The notes below the pieces were generated by a model. That model was given only the letters and a program-made list of their open reading frames with translations. It made no database searches and was not told the DNA's origin. From contig NZ_BLAF01000061.1 in assembly GCF_009687885.1 (NCBI RefSeq), positions 1 through 64,000 of the forward strand: a stretch of 64,000 bases of DNA. The letters are read 5' to 3'. The translations under genes were made by a program, and so were the position numbers. The stretch's first letter is position 1; each line of letters begins with the position of its first letter. Positions 19,301 to 25,067 of this stretch are shown piece after piece. This stretch comes from Acrocarpospora pleiomorpha. Lineage in GTDB: Bacteria > Actinomycetota > Actinomycetes > Streptosporangiales > Streptosporangiaceae.

Positions 19301-19915
19301 CTCAACGGCACGATCGTCGTCACCGACGCGGAAGACGGCCACGTCCTCATTTCTCCCCCAGGCGAGCCCACCCCCGGCTCCCAAGCGGACGAAGCGGCTC
19401 GGGCCGGCGACGCGGCATCCGGCCCTCGAGCGGGCGACGCCGTGTCCGGGTCCCGAGCGGGCGACTCCATCCCCGGCCCCGACTCCCCGGCAGGCGAGCC
19501 CGTCATCGTCGAAGCCCCCGACCTCCTGGCCCTGGTGGCCGACCGCCCCCTGATCCTGGCCCCCTTCGACCTGGCCGAAGCCCTCTCCGAAGTCCTCGAC
19601 CTCCCCCTGGTAGGCGAGATCGTCACCGGCGACGTCACCTCAACCGGCACAGAACGCCCGGTCCCCCCTCAAGTCCACACCCTTCTCCCCACCGCCCCCT
19701 CCACCTACATCGCCCACGAAGAACTCCTCGTCGACGGCAAACCGATCCCCTGGCGCTTCTTCGACGGCAAAGTCCACGCCTCCAGCATCGAAGGCCTAGC
19801 CCGCGGCCTCGCCTGGGCATCCGGCCAATGGGGCGACCGCCTGGCCGTCGCAGCCCTCCTCCGCGACCCCGAACGCGTCCCCCTACTCCTAGCCGAAGCC
19901 GACCTGGACAGTTGA
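16400..19915 (+). CDS. Sacsin-type N-terminal ATPase (HSP90-like GHKL) domain protein
   Basis: About 1171 residues. The N-terminal ~200 residues form a GHKL ATPase of the sacsin/HSP90 type: DRLIVELAQNAADAALRAG carries the ATP/Mg Asn (N51) and GAAGRFGVGFAAVVSV is the G-rich lid. The rest is large and mostly unassigned, with a repetitive Ser/Gly linker at about residues 450-520 (69-bp DNA repeats) and an Ala/Gly/Asp-rich linker near 1000-1040. Actinobacterial homologues are of unknown role; a chaperone-like action is inferred from the ATPase. The ATG at 16400 is chosen: GAGAG sits 6 bases upstream and MNDFFGTTRLR fits the family start. A GTG at 16373 would add nine residues. Confidence 0.85.
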   Translation: MNDFFGTTRLRETVLAAWAASPARFREDANAEEDFALGGYRDRLIVELAQNAADAALRAGVPGRLRLSLRDGVLEAVNTGAPLDAAGVEGLSTLRVSAKRDEIGAAGRFGVGFAAVVSVCDSPSVYSRSTGGVRWSREETSALVAAQSTLSTELTDRAGHVPLLRLPFPMEPAPIPDGFETLVRLPLRDKVAEQAVRQMLEETSPALPLVMPALSVIEIELDGDVRTVTADGWHVITGSGSFTPEQIAELYADRPTEERARPFWQVRWAVPVVQIPATSTGGLAVDRESGSAGEPRPLPRDVPAVIHAPTPSEEPLDLPALLIATFPLATDRRHVATGPLTDFLIRRAAELYVLLLRQLPRTPRLLDLVPGMLGKGELDAAIRREIVGLLPGAPLLPALSAPADPDGEDQFRATLNRRWATDLPSGSDAYQRMSQLATETDGSLSASGGPRDGSPGGSRDGVSTSSPALPSVSGDGSLGGSRDGVSASTSASSGVSGDGSLGGSRDGVSGSSSASPSASGGGSFVVAGREARAVAGAGEFLEKVADMVPGLLPAGWPSRRPALTTLGVRRVELADVVDMLSGDEVADREPSWWRSLYEVLPADDPEAIGAIAVPLADGRLVRGARGTLLLTEGGLDPAALAPLGLRIVHPDAAHPLLLRLGAGEATPRTVLEDPITHAAVTESAGSADPEPVAQAVLALVDAAGLSAGEAPWLAELALRGADGAVYTAGELLLEGGDLAKLIDLEAPFAAPDLVEKYGSRVLAAAGVLDGFAVVNNSDVLLDPDECDHDLDREDEWLDAILDLLPEFDVPPVAREFTAIRDLEYVADWRAALALLSRPPLRAALLPLRVLVAGEVVEVPSYTAWWLSRNPVLDGKPPTSLRLPSGDPLLFGLYADAPADVDETALTMIGVRSTLPDLLASHGGPEELLDLMADPAIELDRPQLRALWMAIAGVDPSRVRPPSAVRSILNGTIVVTDAEDGHVLISPPGEPTPGSQADEAARAGDAASGPRAGDAVSGSRAGDSIPGPDSPAGEPVIVEAPDLLALVADRPLILAPFDLAEALSEVLDLPLVGEIVTGDVTSTGTERPVPPQVHTLLPTAPSTYIAHEELLVDGKPIPWRFFDGKVHASSIEGLARGLAWASGQWGDRLAVAALLRDPERVPLLLAEADLDS
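17757..17970 (+). repeat. In-frame 69-bp tandem repeat inside the sacsin-like gene
   Basis: Three copies begin at 17769, 17838 and 17907, exactly 69 bases (23 codons) apart. Each encodes a variant of SLGGSRDGVSxSxSAxxSVSGDG. Copies 1 and 2 share the 15-base GGTCACGTGACGGGG. The multiple-of-three period keeps the frame and suggests a length-variable linker between domains. Confidence 0.9.
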
Positions 19916-20114
19916 TACCCGTTGTCGGTCGGTTTGGGTTGATCGCTGCCTGGCCGAGTTGACAGGGTCATGGATGCCTATGAATGGTCATGGACCGGAT
20001 CGCTGCTTCGCTGGGCGCACGATCACCCGGGTCCGGACAGCGACGCTGCCCGCGTGGCCGCGATCGAGCATCGCGACATGTGGCTTCCGTGGCGGGCTCG
20101 GCTTTGTTGCGTTG

Positions 20115-20345
20115 CTACTTCGCCGCATCGCGTGAGCGCTCTCGCTGATCGCGGCGGTAGACGTAGATGAGACCGAAACCGCCCATGCCCATTCCGGCCA
20201 CGCAGGTCCAGATCCACCAGCTCTGAGCTGGGCGGATGATGAGGAGGACAACGAGGGCGATCGCCCAGAGACCGATGCCGGCGAGGATGGTGGCGCTGTC
20301 GTTGGTCTGGAGCGGCTCCGGGTCTGGTTTGCGTGGCGGCTTCAT
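20115..20345 (-). CDS. DUF2530 domain-containing small membrane protein
   Basis: 76 residues with two predicted membrane helices (ATILAGIGLWAIALVVLLII and WWIWTCVAGMGMGGFGLIYVY) and a basic C-terminus. The N-terminal PDPEPLQTNDSATILAG segment and overall pattern match DUF2530, an actinobacterial family commonly encoded next to an NCS2 purine permease, as here in divergent orientation. Function unknown. The interval 19916-20114 between this stop and the sacsin-like gene shows no supportable gene. Confidence 0.88.
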   Translation of the reverse strand: MKPPRKPDPEPLQTNDSATILAGIGLWAIALVVLLIIRPAQSWWIWTCVAGMGMGGFGLIYVYRRDQRERSRDAAK

Positions 20346-20470
20346 CAGCTCAGCCTAGGCGACCAGGTCAACGGGTGGATGAGCGCAAGCCGTACACGAA
20401 TCGATCACGAAAGAATCACTTCGCTCTACTGGGTCTTTTCGCAGCTGGTAATGGGTGTCACTCTGCGCGC

Positions 20471-21946
20471 GTGAGTGTCACCCAAACCCCCCAAAGTGCC
20501 AGTTTTCTCGATAAGTACTTCAAGATCTCCGACCGTGGCTCAACGGTCGGAACCGAAGTGCGCGGCGGTCTCGCCACGTTCTTCACCATGGCCTACATCG
20601 TCGTCCTGAACCCGATCATCATCGGCACCGTCAAGGACGCGGACGGCCAGTTCCTCGGCGACGGCAGCGCTCCGAACCTCCCGCTGGTCGCGGTGGCCAC
20701 CGCTTTCGTGGCCGGACTGCTGACCATCCTGATGGGCCTGGTGGCCAATGTCCCGTTCGCGCTCGCGGCCGGTCTCGGCCTGAACGCCTTCGTGACGTAC
20801 GGCATCGCCACCCAGATGTCGTGGGAAGACGCGATGGGCCTGGTCGTCCTGGAAGGCCTGATCATCCTGCTGCTGGTGCTGACCGGATTCAGGACAGCCG
20901 TCTTCCACGCCATCCCCAACAGCCTGAAGACGGCCATCTCGGTCGGAATCGGCCTGTTCATCGCGTTGATCGGCTTCGTGGACGCGGGCTTCGTGCGCAA
21001 GACGGCCGCCCCGGCGCCCCCGATCGAGCTGGGCATCGGTGGCGCTCTGACCAGTTGGCCGATCCTGGTCTTCGTGGTCGGTCTGCTCACCACCGCGCTG
21101 CTGGTGGCCCGCAAGATGAGGGGCGCGATCCTGATCGGCATCGTCGCCACCACCATCTTCGCGATCATCGTGGAGCTGTTCGCCGACGCGGGCCCGTCCC
21201 TGGTCAACGGCCAGCCGAACCCGCAGGGCTGGGGCCTGAACGTGCCCGCCCTCCCGTCCATCGGCGACATCGTCGACGTTCCGAGCCTCGGTCTGCTCGG
21301 CCAGTTCAGCTTGTTCGGCGCGTTCTCCAAGATCTCCGTCGTGCTGGCGATCCTGCTCGTCTTCACCCTGCTGATCACCGACTTCTTCGACACGATGGGC
21401 ACCATCGTCGGCGTCGGCAAGCAGGCCGACCTGATTCAGCAGGACGGCACCCTGCCCAAGACCCGCGAGATCCTGCTGGTGGACTCCGTCGCCGCCGCGG
21501 CCGGAGGCGCCGGTTCTGTCTCCTCCAACACCACCTACATCGAATCGGCCGCGGGTGTCGGTGAAGGCGCCCGTACCGGCCTGGCCAGCGTGGTCACCGG
21601 CATCCTCTTCCTGCTGACGATGTTCCTGGCCCCGCTCGTCGCCGTGGTTCCCTACGAGGCCGCGGCTCCCGCGCTGGTCGTCGTCGGCTTCCTGATGATG
21701 ACCTCGATCCGTGAGATCGACTTCACCGACTACGAGATCGCCATCCCGGCGTTCCTCACGATCGTCCTGATGCCGTTCACGTACTCCATCGCGAACGGCA
21801 TCGGCGCGGGCTTCATCGCGTATGTCCTGATCAAGGCCGTCAAGGGCAAGACGCGCGAGATCCACCCGCTGCTCTGGGTCGTCACGGCCCTGTTCGTGAT
21901 CTATTTCGCGCTCGGCCCGCTGAAGATCCTTTTCAACATCGGCTGA
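20471..21946 (+). CDS. NCS2 family permease (AzgA/PbuG-type purine transporter)
   Basis: 491 residues, GTG start at VSVTQTPQSASFLDKYFKIS; the frame is open further upstream to 20333 but that part does not look like transporter. About 12-14 membrane segments. Family signatures: TEVRGGLATFFTMAYIVVLNP near the N-terminus, FALAAGLGLNAFVTYGI, LLITDFFDTMGTIVGVGKQA and GGAGSVSSNTTYIESAAGVG. These are diagnostic of the AzgA-like branch, which imports adenine, guanine or hypoxanthine with protons. It is monocistronic with a clear terminator. Which purine it prefers cannot be told. Confidence 0.94.
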   Translation: MSVTQTPQSASFLDKYFKISDRGSTVGTEVRGGLATFFTMAYIVVLNPIIIGTVKDADGQFLGDGSAPNLPLVAVATAFVAGLLTILMGLVANVPFALAAGLGLNAFVTYGIATQMSWEDAMGLVVLEGLIILLLVLTGFRTAVFHAIPNSLKTAISVGIGLFIALIGFVDAGFVRKTAAPAPPIELGIGGALTSWPILVFVVGLLTTALLVARKMRGAILIGIVATTIFAIIVELFADAGPSLVNGQPNPQGWGLNVPALPSIGDIVDVPSLGLLGQFSLFGAFSKISVVLAILLVFTLLITDFFDTMGTIVGVGKQADLIQQDGTLPKTREILLVDSVAAAAGGAGSVSSNTTYIESAAGVGEGARTGLASVVTGILFLLTMFLAPLVAVVPYEAAAPALVVVGFLMMTSIREIDFTDYEIAIPAFLTIVLMPFTYSIANGIGAGFIAYVLIKAVKGKTREIHPLLWVVTALFVIYFALGPLKILFNIG

Positions 21947-21949
21947 CAG

Positions 21950-21981
21950 AGAATCCCCACTGGAAATCCGGTGGGGATTCT
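21950..21981 (+). terminator. Terminator of the NCS2 permease gene
   Basis: 11-bp perfect stem AGAATCCCCAC/GTGGGGATTCT (21950-21960 with 21971-21981) with a 10-nt loop, starting four bases after the stop and followed by TCGTGTGT. Confidence 0.85.
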
Positions 21982-22008
21982 TCGTGTGTACCTGTTGCGG
22001 CAGAGTAA

Positions 22009-22021
22009 CTGAAAGTTTCAG
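22009..22021 (+). promoter_or_regulatory. Operator-like palindrome upstream of the xylanase gene (distal site)
   Basis: CTGAAAGTTTCAG: six-base arms CTGAAA/TTTCAG around a single G. It has the GAAA-N-TTTC core also seen in the proximal site at 22132 and lies 137 bases before the xylanase start. Confidence 0.5.
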
Positions 22022-22121
22022 AGGTAGACCGATATTTTATGGGGTCAGGACTCCGCTAGTCCGTCGTCCTGGCCTGGAGATTGACCCCTCTTCCGGGTAA
22101 TTCTAGCCTCCGTGGACAACA

Positions 22122-22144
22122 CGAAAGCTATCGAAAACTTTCGG
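22122..22144 (+). promoter_or_regulatory. Operator-like CGAAA/TTTCG element just upstream of the xylanase
   Basis: CGAAAACTTTCG at 22132-22143 is an inverted repeat with CGAAA/TTTCG arms; an extra CGAAAG half-site is at 22122. It lies 14 bases before the GTG start. From general knowledge, Streptomyces xylanase promoters carry a conserved CGAAACTTTCG operator, so this is a good candidate repressor site for xylan-dependent control. It overlaps the GGAAGAGGAG ribosome binding site region. Confidence 0.65.
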
Positions 22145-22157
22145 AAGAGGAGATCCT

Positions 22158-24125
22158 GTGCCTTCCTTGAAATGGCGATCTCTCGCGGTAGTCTGCGCGG
22201 TGGCGTCGGCTGCGGCAAGCGTTCTCATCGCCACACCCGCCCACGCGGATGGGACTCTGCGTGGTCATGCCGCCGAACGGGGCAAGTTCATCGGTGCCGC
22301 GATCGCCACCGGCCCGCTCGCCAACGAGACGGCTTATCGGAACATCGCGTCCACAGAGTTCAGCCAGATCACGGCCGAGAACGCCATGAAGTGGGAGTCG
22401 ACCGAGCCGAACGACAACCAGTACACCTTCACCGGGGCTGACCAGATCGTCAACTTTGCCACCCAGAACAACCAGCAGGTGCATGGGCACACGCTGGTGT
22501 GGCACAGCCAGACGCCCGGCTGGGTGCAGGGTCTGAGCGCCACCAACATGCGTGCCGCCATGAACGAGCACATCGCCACGGTCGTCGGCCGGTACGCGAA
22601 CAACGCGACCGTCGTCTCCTGGGACGTCGTGAACGAGGCCTTCAACGAGGACGGCACCTTCCGGCAGTCGTTCTGGTTCAACACGCTGGGCCAGAGCTAC
22701 ATCGCCGACGCGTTCCGCGCGGCGCGCGCCGCCGACCCGGACGCGCGCCTGTGCATCAACGACTACAACGTCGAAGGCATCAACGCCAAGAGCACCGCGA
22801 TGTTCAACCTGGTGCAGTCGCTGCGCTCCCAGAACGTGCCGGTCGACTGCGTCGGCTTCCAGTCGCACCTGGCCATCCAGTTCGGCTTCCCGAACGACAT
22901 CCAGCAGAACCTGCAGCGCTTCGCCAACCTCGGCGTCCAGGTCCGGATCACCGAGCTGGACGTCCGCATGCAGACTCCGCGTACCGCGGCCAAGGACACC
23001 ACGCAGGCCCAGTACTACACGAACGTCATCAACGCCTGCAACGCGGTCACCGCCTGCGCCGGTGTGACGATCTGGGGCTTCACCGACAAGTACTCGTGGG
23101 TGCCGGACACCTTCAGCGGTGAGGGCTTCGCGCTGATCTACGACAACAACTACGCGATCAAGCCCGCGTACACGGCGGTGCACAACGCCCTCGACGGCGG
23201 CACACCGACCGACACGACTCCGCCGACCACTCCTGGTACGCCTACCGCCTCCAACGTGACCTCCACAGGCGCGACGCTGAGCTGGACGGCATCCACCGAC
23301 TCCGGCGGTTCTGGCCTGGCGGGCTACAACGTCTACCGCGAGCAGGGTGCGACCGACCCGCAGTTGGGCACTTCGACGACCAACTCGATCACGCTGACCG
23401 GGTTGACGGCCAACACCCAGTACCAGGTCTACGTCCGAGCGCGTGACGGCGCGGGCAACCTGTCGGGTAACTCCGCACTGGTCACTTTCACCACGACCAC
23501 CGGCGGTGGCACCGACACGACTCCGCCGACCACTCCTGGTACGCCTACCGCCACGAACGTCACCTCGACGGGTGCGACCCTGACCTGGACGGCGTCCACC
23601 GACTCCGGCGGTTCCGGCCTGGCGGGTTACAACGTCTATCGTGAGCAGGGTGCGACCGACCCGCAGTTGGGCACTTCGACGACCAACTCGATCACGCTGA
23701 CTGGGTTGACGGCCAACACCCAGTACCAGGTCTACGTCCGAGCGCGTGACGGCGCGGGCAACCTGTCGGGTAACTCCGCGCTGGTCACCTTCACCACCAC
23801 CGGTGGCGGTACCGGCGGCGCCTGCACCGTCGTGGCCACCACCCAGAACACCTGGAACAACGGGTACGTGATCCAGCCGGTCACGGTGACGGCCGGTGGC
23901 GCGCCGATCACCTCGTGGACCGTCACGTTCACCCTCCCGGCCGGTCACACCATCTCCGGTTCGTGGAACACCGTGCTGACCGTCAGCGGCCAGACCGTGA
24001 CCGCCAAGAACGTCGGCCACAACGGCAACCTCCCAGCGGGAGGCAGCGGAAACTTCGGCTTCCAGGGCGCCCGTCCCAACGGCAACACCGCGCTGCCGAC
24101 CGGCTACACCTGCACCACTCCGTGA
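22158..24125 (+). CDS. Secreted endo-1,4-beta-xylanase: GH10 - FN3 - FN3 - CBM2
   Basis: 655 residues. A Sec signal peptide ends at PAHA (residue 30). GH10 barrel about 31-345, with acid/base Glu160 in SWDVVNEAF and nucleophile Glu266 in VRITELDV; the HTLVWHSQTPGW signature is at 111-122. Two fibronectin type III modules (about 352-450 and 453-552) are almost identical and are joined by a Gly/Thr linker. The C-terminal module (CTVVATTQNTWNNGY..NALPTGYTC) is a CBM2, with Cys at both ends and surface Trp. It should hydrolyse xylan outside the cell while binding cellulose or xylan. GTG start with strong GGAAGAGGAG. No operon partner. Confidence 0.96.
   Translation: MPSLKWRSLAVVCAVASAAASVLIATPAHADGTLRGHAAERGKFIGAAIATGPLANETAYRNIASTEFSQITAENAMKWESTEPNDNQYTFTGADQIVNFATQNNQQVHGHTLVWHSQTPGWVQGLSATNMRAAMNEHIATVVGRYANNATVVSWDVVNEAFNEDGTFRQSFWFNTLGQSYIADAFRAARAADPDARLCINDYNVEGINAKSTAMFNLVQSLRSQNVPVDCVGFQSHLAIQFGFPNDIQQNLQRFANLGVQVRITELDVRMQTPRTAAKDTTQAQYYTNVINACNAVTACAGVTIWGFTDKYSWVPDTFSGEGFALIYDNNYAIKPAYTAVHNALDGGTPTDTTPPTTPGTPTASNVTSTGATLSWTASTDSGGSGLAGYNVYREQGATDPQLGTSTTNSITLTGLTANTQYQVYVRARDGAGNLSGNSALVTFTTTTGGGTDTTPPTTPGTPTATNVTSTGATLTWTASTDSGGSGLAGYNVYREQGATDPQLGTSTTNSITLTGLTANTQYQVYVRARDGAGNLSGNSALVTFTTTGGGTGGACTVVATTQNTWNNGYVIQPVTVTAGGAPITSWTVTFTLPAGHTISGSWNTVLTVSGQTVTAKNVGHNGNLPAGGSGNFGFQGARPNGNTALPTGYTCTTP
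23211..23816 (+). repeat. 303-bp direct duplication encoding the two FN3 modules
   Basis: Units start at 23211 and 23514 (period 303 bases, 101 codons). The protein copies differ at very few positions (for example ASNVTSTGATLSW versus ATNVTSTGATLTW). Such high identity at DNA level implies a recent duplication or ongoing conversion. Confidence 0.9.
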
Positions 24126-24148
24126 AATCCCGTGAACTGAGGTAACGC

Positions 24149-24183
24149 AGCGGGGTCGTGCTCACCAGCACGGCCCCGCTTTC
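24149..24183 (+). terminator. Terminator of the xylanase gene
   Basis: 14-bp stem AGCGGGGTCGTGCT/AGCACGGCCCCGCT (24149-24162 with 24167-24180) with one G-T pair and loop CACC, then TTCG. It starts 23 bases after the stop. Confidence 0.85.
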
Positions 24184-24206
24184 GCAGGGTCGTCGATCTT
24201 GCCCAG

Positions 24207-24420
24207 CAGAGCAGTTCGGCGATCACCTCGTGGAGGGTGACCTTCACCCTCCCAGCCGGGCACACGGTCACCGGGTGGAACGCCATCTTCACTCAGAGCG
24301 GGCAAACGGTGACAGCCAGGAATACCAGTAGCGACGGCAATCTCGGTCTGGGAGCCAGCACCACCTTCGGTCAGTGGAAACGCCTTGCTACCGTCTGGCT
24401 ACATCTGCACGTCTCCTTGA
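24207..24420 (+). pseudogene. Decayed CBM2 fragment
   Basis: After the xylanase terminator a translated stretch reads SSSAITSWRVTFTLPAGHTV, then TGWNAIFTQSGQTVTARNTS and SDGNLGLGASTTFG. It is clearly homologous to the xylanase CBM2 (ITSWTVTFTLPAGHTISGSW). Just after TTFG the frame shifts, and the other frame gives GNALLPSGYICTSP followed by TGA (24418-24420), the proper end of a CBM2. So this is the 3' end of a second cellulose-binding gene with a small frameshifting deletion and no 5' part. The repeat of the module suggests a former tandem duplicate of a glycoside hydrolase gene. The following 24421-24540 shows no gene. Confidence 0.75.
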
Positions 24421-24544
24421 TCGGGTTCCCTTCGAGGGTGTGGCTCTTTGAGTCGCGCCCTCGTCGTATCTTGGGCCTCTCGTACGGGAACGTACGGGAG
24501 TAAGGGAGGCCTCGCCTTGGAGGAATATCACGATGTCGTATATA

Positions 24545-24572
24545 GTTAGCAGAGGTAATGACTTATGCTAAC
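24545..24572 (+). promoter_or_regulatory. Inverted repeat overlapping the MarR start (autoregulatory operator)
   Basis: GTTAGCA (24545-24551) and TGCTAAC (24566-24572) form perfect 7-bp arms separated by 14 bases. The site covers the AGAGG ribosome binding site and the ATG at 24565 in a locally AT-rich stretch, fitting a MarR dimer that blocks its own expression and that of the downstream transporter. Confidence 0.6.
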
Positions 24573-25026
24573 GAATCCCCAGAAGACAGAGTCGGCTGCG
24601 AACCTCCGTACCGACGCAGGTCTGGCGTCCGCGCTCCGCGTGTCCCTCGCCCGCCTGAACCGGCGCCTGCGCAAGCAGGGCACGGGCCACTCGTTGACCC
24701 CCACCCAGCTCGCGACCCTGGCCGCTGTAGAACGCCACACCGCGATGACGCCTGGCGAGCTGGCCGAGCACGAGAAGGTGCAACCTCCCTCGATGACCCG
24801 CGTGATCGCCAACCTGGAGGAACGGGGCCTGCTGGCTCGCACCCCGCACTCAACGGACCGCCGCCAGGTCTCGATCACCGTCACCCCGGCGGGCATCGCC
24901 CTGCTGAAGGAGGAACGCCGCCTCAAGGAAGTCTGGCTGGCCCAACGCCTCAAGGACCTCACCCCCGAGGAACGAGCAACCCTCCGAGCAGCCGCCCCCA
25001 TCCTGGAAAAACTCTCCACAACCTAA
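24565..25026 (+). CDS. MarR family transcriptional regulator
   Basis: 153 residues with a winged-helix MarR domain: SLTPTQLATLAAVERHTAMTPGELAEHEKV, the recognition helix QPPSMTRVIANLEERGLL, and the wing STDRRQVSITVTPAG. The DRRQVSITVTPAG wing with its Asp-Arg is diagnostic. It is followed by an MFS exporter gene in the same direction, a common drug-responsive repressor/efflux pair. It starts at ATG 24565 with AGAGG nine bases upstream, inside a palindrome it may bind. Confidence 0.93.
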   Translation: MLTNPQKTESAANLRTDAGLASALRVSLARLNRRLRKQGTGHSLTPTQLATLAAVERHTAMTPGELAEHEKVQPPSMTRVIANLEERGLLARTPHSTDRRQVSITVTPAGIALLKEERRLKEVWLAQRLKDLTPEERATLRAAAPILEKLSTT

Positions 25027-25034
25027 CCACCCCC

Positions 25035-25057
25035 GGGGCTCCCCTAACCGGAGCCCC
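25035..25057 (+). promoter_or_regulatory. Hairpin between MarR and MFS genes masking a GGAG
   Basis: 8-bp perfect stem GGGGCTCC/GGAGCCCC (25035-25042 with 25050-25057) with loop CCTAACC, eight bases after the MarR stop. The only GGAG before the candidate MFS start at 25068 lies in the 3' arm, so translation could be restrained by this structure. No U-run follows, so it is not a typical terminator. Confidence 0.45.
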
Positions 25058-25067
25058 ACCTACTGAG

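Noticed and set aside
24558-25026. MFS frame continuing upstream through the MarR gene to 24558
   Set aside because: This part is the shadow of the well-supported MarR frame; the MFS protein cannot be claimed upstream of GTG 25068.
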